From contig JADZDV010000073.1 of NCBI GenBank assembly GCA_020850915.1, forward strand, positions 1-11,726: 11,726 nucleotides of DNA, given 5' to 3'. The notes below the pieces were generated by a model, which saw nothing but the letters and a program-made list of their open reading frames with translations, ran no database searches and was not told the origin of the DNA. Of the stretch, positions 1-6,599 are shown piece after piece. Position numbers and translations under genes: made by a program. Each line of letters opens with the position of its first letter. The stretch's first letter is position 1. This stretch comes from Chloroflexota bacterium (GTDB lineage Bacteria; Chloroflexota; UBA6077; JADZDV01).

Positions 1-1036
1 CCGCGCTCCTGGTCGCCATGAACCCCAGGTAGCAGAGCGGCAGGATGCCCGCCACAGCGCACGCCGCGCGCCGGCTGCGCCAGGACACCACGGCCCCCGC
101 GATCGTGGCCAGAAGCGGCGCGAGGCCCAGCCCCTGGAGCAGAGTCGCTACGTACAGCAGCGGAACAGGATCGGTCGGCTGGCCGAGCCAGCGACCGCCG
201 GCGCCGGTGCGCGAGGTTGCCGCGACGTCCCGAATGAATTGGCCCGCATCTAGGACCGCGAACGGCGTGCCGACCAGGAACGCGGCGAGGGCGGCAGCGC
301 CGGCGAGCAGGAGGGGGGAGATCAGCACTGTCCCCCGGGCCCCGCCGTGTCTCACCCTGCACGAAGCCACAACGTGCGCCGCGAGCAACGGCAGGATGAA
401 GCTGGCCATCGTGTACTTCGTGGACATCGCCAGCCCGCCGGCCAGCCCCGCTAACAGGTACCAGCGCCGGTCCGGGCTGGCGAGCAGCCGGGCGGAGCCG
501 TAGAAGGACAGCAGGAGCAGCGCGGTGGCCGGTACATCGTTCACTGCGTAGTGCGAGTCCCGTACGTGGAGAAAGCAGACCGCCAGCAGCGCTGCCGCGA
601 GCAGTCCGACCGTGCGCCCGAACAGCGCGGCGCCGCTCGCGGCAAGCAGTGCCACGCTGGCGACACCAGAGAGGGCGCTCGCCGCGCGTCCAACGAGGTG
701 TGGCCCGCCAGGTCGATCCGGATCGAAGGGGCCGGCTAGGGGCCCGAGGGCCCGAGCCGCCGTGAGCGCGCCGGAGACGACATAGATAAAGAAGCTGGGA
801 TTCTCGAAGTACCCCGGATTGGGATCGCCCGTGCGAACCATCTCGAGCGCCCGCTCCACGTAGTTCGGCTCGTCGAGGTGGAAGGCCCAGGGCAGGCCCC
901 AGTTGATGCCAGTCAGCCGCAGCAGGAGCGCCAGACCGAGAATCAGCGCCAGCGGCCGGCCGCTCGTGGAGCCTGGCCACCTACGCGGCTCCGCCGAGCG
1001 CTGCGCAGCCCGCTCCTGAACGTCAAGGGTCATCAT
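1..1036 (-). CDS. GT39-like membrane glycosyltransferase, 3' end cut by window edge
   Basis: Partial gene read leftward; 345 codons are visible with no stop before the window edge. The product is very hydrophobic: after a basic N-terminal tail (about residues 1-28), a first membrane segment spans about 29-48 and further segments lie near 118-137, 141-158, 167-183, 195-225, 237-257, 290-313 and 322-341. Just after the first segment is the loop HLDEPNYVERAL, with an Asp-Glu pair at residues 55-56, followed by GDPNPGYFENPSFFIY. In the dolichyl-phosphate-mannose mannosyltransferase/ArnT (GT39, GT-C fold) families the first extracytoplasmic loop carries the catalytic acidic pair and an adjacent aromatic-rich stretch, which this matches. 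Inferred role: transfer of a sugar from a polyprenyl-phosphate carrier on the outer face of the membrane; acceptor unknown. Two ATG codons are adjacent (1036 and 1033); a weak AGAGAG lies just upstream, and spacing slightly favours 1033. It is divergent from the methyltransferase at 1206. Such families are usually 450-600 residues, so a third or more is missing. Confidence 0.8.
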   Translation of the reverse strand, partial: MMTLDVQERAAQRSAEPRRWPGSTSGRPLALILGLALLLRLTGINWGLPWAFHLDEPNYVERALEMVRTGDPNPGYFENPSFFIYVVSGALTAARALGPLAGPFDPDRPGGPHLVGRAASALSGVASVALLAASGAALFGRTVGLLAAALLAVCFLHVRDSHYAVNDVPATALLLLSFYGSARLLASPDRRWYLLAGLAGGLAMSTKYTMASFILPLLAAHVVASCRVRHGGARGTVLISPLLLAGAAALAAFLVGTPFAVLDAGQFIRDVAATSRTGAGGRWLGQPTDPVPLLYVATLLQGLGLAPLLATIAGAVVSWRSRRAACAVAGILPLCYLGFMATRSA

Positions 1037-1073
1037 CTCTCTGTGACGTCCTGCTCTCCGTAACGCCCCCCGC

Positions 1074-1079
1074 TAGAAT
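1074..1079 (+). promoter_or_regulatory. Candidate -10 element for the methyltransferase/ABC run
   Basis: TAGAAT, one mismatch from TATAAT, in the 169-bp divergent region 1037-1205. It would give a leader of about 120 bases before the ATG at 1206. No consensus-like -35 is present at normal spacing (CTGCTC at 17 bases). Apart from this and the opposing TATGAT, I see no hairpin, terminator or gene in 1037-1205. Confidence 0.3.
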
Positions 1080-1093
1080 GCTGCATCGCGCAG

Positions 1094-1099
1094 ATCATA
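1094..1099 (-). promoter_or_regulatory. Candidate -10 element for the GT39-like gene
   Basis: On the minus strand these bases read TATGAT, one mismatch from the sigma70 consensus TATAAT, about 58 bases upstream of the glycosyltransferase start. No good -35 hexamer sits 16-18 bases further upstream (the position holds GGGAGA), so the call rests on the -10 and on its location in a divergent intergenic region. Confidence 0.3.
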
Positions 1100-1205
1100 C
1101 TCTCCAACTGGACTCGTCTCCCGATGCCATCGCCCGTCGGCTGGGACCACCGCCACCGCACTGGGGAGACCCGCTGCCTCGCAAGGCTGGATTTGTGGGT
1201 GCCGC

Positions 1206-2024
1206 ATGCTTGAGCCGCTACCTGGCTCGAAATCGTATATCTCGTTCTGGGACGACGTTGGCGAACGCTTTCCTTCGCTGAAAGGCGCGCCCTCGACGCG
1301 CTACTACCTGGAGTGCGAGCGGCTTCTCCTCCAGACGTACTTCCCTCCCCTGGCCGGACGGACCCTCTTCAAGACCGACCTCTGGGACGAGGCGAAGAAC
1401 ACGGAGATCCTCCGCTGGTCCGCGGACCAGGGCGCCGTTCCGTTCGGCATCGACCTCGCGCCGGATGTCGTGCGCGAGGCCCGCCGAGTGCTCTGCGCTC
1501 ACAGGGCACGATTGGCCATCGCTGACGTCCGGGCGATACCCTTTGCCGACGCCTCGTTTGACCTTGTTTATTCCATGGGGACCATCGAGCACTTTCCCGA
1601 CTACTCTGTCGCGGTGCGCGAGATCTTCCGCGTGCTCAAACCCGGTGGCACCGCGATTGTCGGCGTGCCCAACAAGTACGATCCGTTCCTGCGTCCGCTC
1701 ATGGTGCACCTGCTCAACGCCGCCCACAGCTACGGCTATGGCATGGAGAAGTCGTTCACACCGACCGAGCTGCGGCGCCTTCTGGAGTCAGCCGGCTTTC
1801 GAGTCCGTGCGATGAGTGGTGTGTTGTTCATGCCCGGCTGGCTCCGGATGGCAGACCTGCTGTTCCACACCCGCGTCCCGCCGCTGGCCAGGCTCACCAG
1901 CATCCTGATCCAACCGTTCGCCTGGCTGTACCAGCACGCTCCCGTCGTTCGACGCCACGGATACCTGCTAGCCTGTGTCGCCACAAGGCCCGTGTCGGAC
2001 AGCGACCTCCACGGCCAGACCTGA
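1206..2024 (+). CDS. Class I SAM-dependent methyltransferase (Methyltransf_11 type) with non-canonical motif I
   Basis: Encodes 272 residues. The SAM-binding Rossmann core is recognisable from the acidic end of strand 2 (FGIDLAP, Asp83), then DVRAIPFADASFDLVYSMGTIEHF (motifs for adenine binding and strand 4, about residues 106-129) and RVLKPGGTAIVGVPNK (about 139-154). A C-terminal part FTPTELRRLLESAGF is the usual cap of small-molecule and sugar methyltransferases. What is odd is motif I: where the family usually has a glycine-rich VLDxGCGxG, this protein has LFKTDLWDEAKNT (about 54-66). The N-terminal segment SYISFWDDVGERFPSLKGAPSTRYY is distinctive and suggests a subfamily rather than decay. 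Acceptor substrate unknown; position next to a GT39-like glycosyltransferase makes a glycan or lipid-linked acceptor a reasonable guess. The ATG at 1206 has only a weak GTGGGTG upstream. It is followed after 25 bases by the substrate-binding protein gene, probably cotranscribed. Confidence 0.8.
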   Translation: MLEPLPGSKSYISFWDDVGERFPSLKGAPSTRYYLECERLLLQTYFPPLAGRTLFKTDLWDEAKNTEILRWSADQGAVPFGIDLAPDVVREARRVLCAHRARLAIADVRAIPFADASFDLVYSMGTIEHFPDYSVAVREIFRVLKPGGTAIVGVPNKYDPFLRPLMVHLLNAAHSYGYGMEKSFTPTELRRLLESAGFRVRAMSGVLFMPGWLRMADLLFHTRVPPLARLTSILIQPFAWLYQHAPVVRRHGYLLACVATRPVSDSDLHGQT

Positions 2025-2036
2025 AGCGTTCGAGGG

Positions 2037-2041
2037 GGAGG
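2037..2041 (+). promoter_or_regulatory. Shine-Dalgarno site fixing the start of the substrate-binding protein
   Basis: GGAGG inside GGGGGAGGG, 8 bases before the ATG at 2050. The open frame continues upstream to an ATG at 1975 inside the methyltransferase gene, but that start would bury the signal peptide behind 25 polar residues; this site and the signal peptide select 2050. Confidence 0.7.
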
Positions 2042-2049
2042 GCGCCAGT

Positions 2050-3120
2050 ATGATTTCACGACGGAGCTTGCTCGTAGGTTCGACGGGCCTGTTGGCGTTG
2101 TCCGTCGCGTGCCGTCCGGGTGCGTTGAACCCGTTCGCCGGCGCTGTCGCCACGCGCGATATCCCGACCTATCGCGGGTCCGATCGCCAGCAGGTGCTGG
2201 AACAGGGCGCTCGCCAGGAAGGCAAGCTCGTCTGCTACACCACGCTGACTGACGCCATCGTAGCGGCCATCACCAACGGGTTCAGGAAGGCCTACCCGTA
2301 CGTCGAGGTCGAGGTCTTCCGCTCCAGCACGCCCGAGCTGCAGACGAAGATCACCCTGGAAGCGCAGGCCCACCAGCCCAGCTTCGACGTGGTCGAGTCG
2401 AACCTGCCGCTGGCTCAGGCGCTCGGGGAGCTTGGCCTGATCGCGCCGTTCTTCACGCCTGAAGCGGAGCACTACTCGACCGAGCTCCGCAAGTCGGTTG
2501 GAGAGGCGTTGAACCTCTGGATCAGCGATCGCGAGGTCTATCTCGGCTTCGGCTACAACACCCGGGAGCTGCGCCCAGAGGATGTTCCCCGGACGTATGG
2601 AGATCTGCTCAGCCCCGCGTTGAAGGGCAGAATGCACCTCGCCGGCAACGATACGGGCATCCGCTGGCTTGGGAACGTGCTGCGGCACCAGGGCGAGGGC
2701 TTTGTCCGCTCCCTGTCCGCTCAGGACCTCGTCGTACAGGTACTCTCCGCACAGGCGCTGGCAGACCAGGTTGCTAGCGGTGAGGCCCCGGCATCGCCGA
2801 CGATCTTCCGCAACCACGCTGTCGTGGCCAGCCGGAAAGGCGCGCCAGTTGGCTGGGTCCCCCTCGAGCCCGTCTACGTCAACCGCGGCTTCGTCGCGGT
2901 TGCCTCGGCCTCGCCCCACCCCCACGCCGCGACGCTCTTCGTTGATTTCCTCCTTGGGACGCCGGGGCAGCAGTTGCTGACCAACCTGGACTACGGCAGC
3001 TTGGCCAGCCGTCCCAGCTTTGCCACCTGGGATCCCGAGTCCCTGGGCACCGCGGCCGAGTACGCACAGGCCTACGCTCGCTGGGAACAGGCCATGAAGA
3101 GTCAGTTCATCCGCAAGTAG
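2050..3120 (+). CDS. ABC transporter substrate-binding protein, Fe(III)/thiamine/polyamine-type family, exported
   Basis: Encodes 356 residues from the ATG at 2050. The N-terminus MISRRSLLVGSTGLLALSVAC has a twin-arginine-like SRRSLL followed by a hydrophobic stretch and a Cys at 21 preceded by SVA, an imperfect lipobox; export by Tat and lipid anchoring is inferred. The mature part follows the periplasmic-binding-protein plan of the FbpA/AfuA-like family: QEGKLVCYTTL opening strand, ITNGFRKAYPYVEVEVFRSS, QPSFDVVESN, YGFGYNTREL-type hinge region with YGDLLSPALKGRMHLA, and near the C-terminus VNRGFVAVASASPHPHAATLFVDFLLGTPGQQLL. The adjacent Tyr-Tyr pair that coordinates ferric iron in classical FbpA proteins is absent: the whole protein contains no YY. 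The ligand therefore may be something other than ferric iron, such as an organic acid, polyamine or phosphonate. The next gene is its membrane partner, 12 bases downstream. No ATPase gene follows. Confidence 0.87.
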   Translation: MISRRSLLVGSTGLLALSVACRPGALNPFAGAVATRDIPTYRGSDRQQVLEQGARQEGKLVCYTTLTDAIVAAITNGFRKAYPYVEVEVFRSSTPELQTKITLEAQAHQPSFDVVESNLPLAQALGELGLIAPFFTPEAEHYSTELRKSVGEALNLWISDREVYLGFGYNTRELRPEDVPRTYGDLLSPALKGRMHLAGNDTGIRWLGNVLRHQGEGFVRSLSAQDLVVQVLSAQALADQVASGEAPASPTIFRNHAVVASRKGAPVGWVPLEPVYVNRGFVAVASASPHPHAATLFVDFLLGTPGQQLLTNLDYGSLASRPSFATWDPESLGTAAEYAQAYARWEQAMKSQFIRK

Positions 3121-3132
3121 CTCGGACGTAGC

Positions 3133-4797
3133 GTGATCCTGCTGCTGCTAACCGGCCTGGTCCTGGGCTGGCTGGTGCTCTGGCCCCTGGTCTTCGTCGT
3201 CCAGGCCAGCTTCACCGGTGGGCACGACGGTGCAACACCCACCCTCGAGAACTTCGCCAACATCTTCGCCGCTGGGGGAGCCGGGCCCGTCGTGCTGGCG
3301 AACAGCGTGATCTTCGCCCTGGGCAGCGCCCTCGTTGCGCTGATCTGGGGCACGCTGCAAGCCTGGCTCGCGGAACGGACCAACGTCCCCGGGCGACGCC
3401 TGGCTTACGCCGCCGCCTACGCCTCGTTCGCCGTGCCCGGCATCGTTAAGGCGGTCGGCTGGATCCTGCTGCTCGGCCCCCGCGCCGGTCTGATCAACGT
3501 GTGGCTTCGCCAGTTCCTGGCCTTTTCGGAGGGACCGCTGAACCTCTTCACGCTTGGCGGGATGATCCTCGTCGAGGGTCTGTTGTGGCTGCCGATCGTC
3601 TTCCTCTTCATGGCTGCCGCCTTCCGGACGATGGACCCGGTGCTGGAGGAGGCCGCGTACGTGGCCGGCGCCGGCCGCTGGCGGACGTTACTCCGCGTCA
3701 CGCTGCCCCTGGCGCTGCCGAGTCTCCTCGGTCTGCTCCTGCTGACCGTCGCCCGAGCGCTCGAGGCGTTCGAAACGCCGGCCCTGATCGGCATTCCGGC
3801 CGGTGTCACGGTCTTCACGACAGAGATCTACCTGGTCTACCGGAGCGGGTTCGTGCCCCACTACGGCGAGCTCAGCGCCTACTCCCTCCTGCTGGTCGTC
3901 CTGGTCGGGCTCGTGCTCTACCCGTATCACCGCGCCACGCGTGACGCTCGGCGGTTTGCCACCACGGCCGCCACCGCGCTCTCGCCGCGCCCCATCGTCA
4001 ATCGCTTCGGGCGATATCTCCTGTCGGCCGTGCTCCTGCTCCAGCCGGCGCTCCTGATCCTGCCGCTGCTCGCGCTTGCCTGGGCCTCCCTGCTGCCGTA
4101 CTTCCAGCCGCCCTCGCCGGAGGCCTTTGCAAGCCTCTCCTTCGAGAGCTACCAGGCCGTCCTGGCAAGCCTCTCGTTCGGGCGGGCGGCTGTCAACAGC
4201 CTGGCGGTTGGGATCGTGGCAGCCAGCGGCACCGTCGCGCTGACCGTCACCGCCGCCTGGCTCGTCGTGCGCGGCCGAGGACGCGGGCGCTGGGTCCTGG
4301 ACGAGCTGGCGACCCTGCCGTTCGTCATTCCAGGCATCGTCGTCGGTATCGCCCTGCTCGGCACCTACCTCGTCCTGCCGGTCCCGGTGTATGGGACGAT
4401 CTGGCTGCTCGTGATCGCCCTGTCCACTCGCGCCCTGCCGTACGGCATGCGATACGGCTACGCTGGGATGCTGGGCCTCCAGCGAGACCTCGAGGACAGC
4501 GCTCGCGTCTGCGGGGCCTCGTGGTGGGTCACGATGCGCAGGGTGGTGGTTCCGTTGATCTGGCCAGCCGTCTCCACTGCCTGGATCACCGTCTTTCTCC
4601 TCGCCACGCGGGAGCTATCCTCGGTCCTGGTGCTGTACACTCCCGGCTCCCGGCTCGTCTCCATCACCATGTGGGAGCTCTGGCAGAATGGCGAAGTCGC
4701 CCAGCTTGGCGCCCTGTGCGTCCTGTTTCTGGCGGGTCTTGGCCTGCCGTTCGTGTTGCTCCACCGGCTGGGGCGGCGACTGGGACGGGCGCTCTAG
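3133..4797 (+). CDS. ABC transporter permease, two fused BPD_transp_1 domains (FbpB-like)
   Basis: Encodes 554 residues, a normal length for the fused permeases of ferric-iron/thiamine-type importers, where two six-helix halves are joined. Each half has the EAA loop that contacts the ATPase: EEAAYVAGAGRWRTLLRVTLP starting at residue 172, and EDSARVCGASWWVTMRRVVVP starting at residue 454, with the expected Gly and downstream Pro. The first half covers about residues 1-275, a basic linker about 275-295, the second half about 296-550. The start is a GTG, the only start possible because the stop codon of the previous gene lies in the same frame 12 bases upstream; the first membrane segment begins at once, and there is no good ribosome binding site, so translation probably depends on coupling to the binding-protein gene. 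Function: passage of the substrate delivered by the neighbouring binding protein. The required ATP-binding subunit is not in the window. Confidence 0.9.
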   Translation: MILLLLTGLVLGWLVLWPLVFVVQASFTGGHDGATPTLENFANIFAAGGAGPVVLANSVIFALGSALVALIWGTLQAWLAERTNVPGRRLAYAAAYASFAVPGIVKAVGWILLLGPRAGLINVWLRQFLAFSEGPLNLFTLGGMILVEGLLWLPIVFLFMAAAFRTMDPVLEEAAYVAGAGRWRTLLRVTLPLALPSLLGLLLLTVARALEAFETPALIGIPAGVTVFTTEIYLVYRSGFVPHYGELSAYSLLLVVLVGLVLYPYHRATRDARRFATTAATALSPRPIVNRFGRYLLSAVLLLQPALLILPLLALAWASLLPYFQPPSPEAFASLSFESYQAVLASLSFGRAAVNSLAVGIVAASGTVALTVTAAWLVVRGRGRGRWVLDELATLPFVIPGIVVGIALLGTYLVLPVPVYGTIWLLVIALSTRALPYGMRYGYAGMLGLQRDLEDSARVCGASWWVTMRRVVVPLIWPAVSTAWITVFLLATRELSSVLVLYTPGSRLVSITMWELWQNGEVAQLGALCVLFLAGLGLPFVLLHRLGRRLGRAL

Positions 4798-4874
4798 CGG
4801 TCGATACGGTCCACCCGCGCCCGTCGCTCTCGATCGCGGGATGCGCTTGACCGCGCATGCAGGGAGCTGACCGC

Positions 4875-4895
4875 ATGGTGACTGGTGACTGGTGA
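4875..4895 (+). promoter_or_regulatory. Possible six-codon upstream ORF (MVTGDW)
   Basis: An ATG at 4875 preceded by AGGGAG at 4861-4866 (8-base spacing) opens a reading frame ATG GTG ACT GGT GAC TGG TGA that runs into the heptamer repeat and ends at 4895, 35 bases before the synthetase start. It could load ribosomes ahead of the synthetase gene or be the remnant of an older start displaced by the repeat. No amino-acid run typical of attenuators is present. The spacing and start are seen directly; any role is inference. Confidence 0.3.
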
Positions 4896-4924
4896 CTGGT
4901 GACTGGTGACTGGTGACTGGTGAC
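4876..4924 (+). repeat. Seven perfect tandem copies of TGGTGAC
   Basis: A 49-bp heptanucleotide array with no mismatch, followed by one further T. It sits in the 133-bp gap between the permease and the synthetase genes and ends 6 bases before the synthetase ATG at 4931. Each unit contains GGTGA, which can pair with the UCACC part of the 16S rRNA 3' end; the last copy (4919-4923) lies 7 bases from the ATG and is the only visible ribosome binding site. Because the unit is 7 bases and includes TGA, every reading frame is closed within 21 bases, so the array is not coding. The rest of the gap (4798-4874) has only a short 6-bp inverted repeat. Confidence 0.95.
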
Positions 4925-4930
4925 TCTTGA

Positions 4931-6541
4931 ATGACCGGTGCTGCTGCGCTGGCCGAGTTGGCCGCTGGGGCCGCGTTCGCCTGGGGTCTCCCGCGATACC
5001 TCCGGGAACCACTCGTGCCTGCCAGAGCGCACTCGATCCTTCGGTCGCGGTTCGACCGCCGAGATCCTGATCTTCTGGCCATGGTCCGGGAAGGGATCTT
5101 CGCCCGTCCGGCCAGCCCGTATCTCCGACTCTTCCGAATGGCAGGCTGCGAGTACGGAGACGTCGAGCGGCTGGTCGGCCAGTATGGGATCGAGGGCGCC
5201 CTGCGCGCGCTCTATCGCCAGGGGATCTACCTCACGGTGGAGGAGTTCAAGGGGCGCCAGCCGGTGGTCCGCGGCAGCGCGTCCCTCGCCGTTCGACCGG
5301 AGCTGCTCCGGCCAGCCTCCGTCAAGGGGTACCTGGCGAACCAGAGCGGCGGCAGCCGCGGGCGCCGGGTCTCAACGCCGATGGACCTCCCAAACATCTG
5401 GGAGAGCGCCGTCGACCGCTGTCTGGCGCTGGAGGCCCGCGGCGGGCATGGCTGGCGGCACGCCATCTGGGGCGTGCCTGGCGGGACGACGATCAGCAAG
5501 GTCCTGCGTTTCGCCATGTTTGGCCAGTACATGGCGCGCTGGTTCTCCCAGGTGGACGCCGCGACACCAGGCCTACACCCGCGCTACCGCTGGAGCGAGC
5601 GCGCGCTACGCTGGACGGCGCACGCCGCGGGCGCTCGGCTCCCTCGTCCCGAGATCGTCCCGCCAGACGCGCCGATGCCGATCGTGCGCTGGATGGCAGC
5701 CACACTCCGCCAGGGCGACACGCCGCACGTCGACACGTCGCCAAGCTCGGCGGTGCGGCTGTGCCAGGCGGCCATGGCGGCAGGGGTGGATCTGCGCGGC
5801 GTCCAGCTCACCATGGGCAGCGAGGCAACCACCGCGGCCCGGCTGGCCGTGATCCGCCAGTCCGGCGCGACGGCCTTGCCGAGTTACGGCAGTTCGGAGT
5901 TCGGCGGTGTCACGACCGGCTGCCTCGCGCCCGCCGCCCCGGACGACGTGCACCTGTTCCACGACCTGGTCGCGGTGGTGCAGCCGGGCCTCGAAGGCGG
6001 GCCTGGTGGGTTGCCGCCGCTCGCCCTGCTGGTGACGTCGTTCAGTCGGGCCGCGCGCCTGGTCCTGGTCAACCTCTCCGTTGGCGACCAGGCCGAGATG
6101 GGCGAGCGCGCCTGCAGCTGCCCCCTCAGCGCGCTCGGCTGGAGAACGCATCTGTCATCCATTCGCAGCTTTGAGAAGCTCACTGCCGGTGGGATGACGT
6201 TCCTGGACCGCGACATCGTGCGCGTGCTGGAGGAGGTGCTGCCGGCCCGCTTCGGCGGCGGTCCCACAGACTACCAGGTCGTCGAGGACGAGACCGAGCG
6301 CGGCGAGGCCTTGTTGCGCCTGCTTGTGCACCCGGACGTCGGCCCACTGGACCATGCCACCGTGAGGGAGGTCTTTCTCCAGTCGGTCGGGGGCGGCGAC
6401 GGCACGAAGCGCCTGATGGAGCTCCAGTGGCGTGGCTCAACGATCATCCGCGTCGAGCGGGAAGCCCCGCGGCGCACGGCGGCGGGCAAGATCCTGCACC
6501 TGCACGTCTCCCGCGCCAGGCGCCCGCTCTCGCCCACCTGA
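4931..6541 (+). CDS. AMP-forming acyl/aryl synthetase-like protein (ANL superfamily, PaaK/LuxE-like)
   Basis: Encodes 536 residues. An N-terminal region of about 115 residues (LPRYLREPL... SPYLRLFRMAGCEYGDVERLV... YLTVEEFKGRQPVVRG) precedes an adenylating core. Motifs of the ANL fold can be followed: SGGSRGRR at 139-146 (phosphate loop), MGSEATTAA from 295, YGSSEFGG at 319-326 with Glu323 in the place of the Mg-ATP Glu of motif A5, LSVGDQAEM as the A7-like Asp, and RRTAAGKI near the C-terminus with Lys520 in the place of the adenylation lysine of motif A10. A CSC pair and GW follow the A7-like region. Inferred reaction: activation of a carboxylate as acyl-AMP, with transfer to CoA, a protein or another acceptor. 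Substrate unknown. TGA directly before the ATG at 4931 excludes an upstream extension. It follows the ABC permease by 133 bp and is the last gene before a convergent boundary. Phenylacetate-CoA ligase in the strict sense is unlikely given its divergence. Confidence 0.75.
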   Translation: MTGAAALAELAAGAAFAWGLPRYLREPLVPARAHSILRSRFDRRDPDLLAMVREGIFARPASPYLRLFRMAGCEYGDVERLVGQYGIEGALRALYRQGIYLTVEEFKGRQPVVRGSASLAVRPELLRPASVKGYLANQSGGSRGRRVSTPMDLPNIWESAVDRCLALEARGGHGWRHAIWGVPGGTTISKVLRFAMFGQYMARWFSQVDAATPGLHPRYRWSERALRWTAHAAGARLPRPEIVPPDAPMPIVRWMAATLRQGDTPHVDTSPSSAVRLCQAAMAAGVDLRGVQLTMGSEATTAARLAVIRQSGATALPSYGSSEFGGVTTGCLAPAAPDDVHLFHDLVAVVQPGLEGGPGGLPPLALLVTSFSRAARLVLVNLSVGDQAEMGERACSCPLSALGWRTHLSSIRSFEKLTAGGMTFLDRDIVRVLEEVLPARFGGGPTDYQVVEDETERGEALLRLLVHPDVGPLDHATVREVFLQSVGGGDGTKRLMELQWRGSTIIRVEREAPRRTAAGKILHLHVSRARRPLSPT

Positions 6542-6599
6542 CCAGCGCCGCGCCACCACCCGGACTGCAGCCCTGAGAGAATCTCTGCTACCTGTGAGA

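Noticed and set aside
45..503. Plus-strand open frame of 152 codons at the left end
   Set aside because: It is antisense to the membrane glycosyltransferase, which has a continuous frame of 345 codons with membrane segments and the DE motif.
1041..1048. CTGTGACG shared by both divergent intergenic regions (also at 8413-8420), considered as a common regulator site
   Set aside because: A single 8-base match is expected by chance at a fair rate, and its position relative to the promoters differs between the two regions.
1975..2049. Upstream start for the substrate-binding protein, overlapping the methyltransferase
   Set aside because: It would add 25 polar residues in front of a well-formed SRRSLL signal peptide, and the ATG at 2050 has a strong Shine-Dalgarno site.
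2056..2925. Minus-strand open frame of 289 codons
   Set aside because: It lies opposite the substrate-binding protein gene and shows no recognisable domain.
4841..4858. Inverted repeat ATGCGC-TTGACC-GCGCAT after the permease gene, considered as a terminator
   Set aside because: The stem is only 6 bp and no T-run follows; it does not meet the pattern of an intrinsic terminator.
4876..4924. Phase-variable coding by slippage in the heptamer array
   Set aside because: TGGTGAC repeats contain TGA in all three frames within 21 bases, so no copy number of three or more can join the upstream ATG to the synthetase frame.
4876..4924. CRISPR array or iteron-type origin
   Set aside because: The units are 7 bases with no spacers, and no replication initiator gene or AT-rich region is nearby.
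6542..6599. Bidirectional terminator between the convergent synthetase and SDR genes
   Set aside because: Only very short complementary stretches such as GAGA/TCTC are present and there is no T-run on either strand, so termination here is not supported by the sequence.
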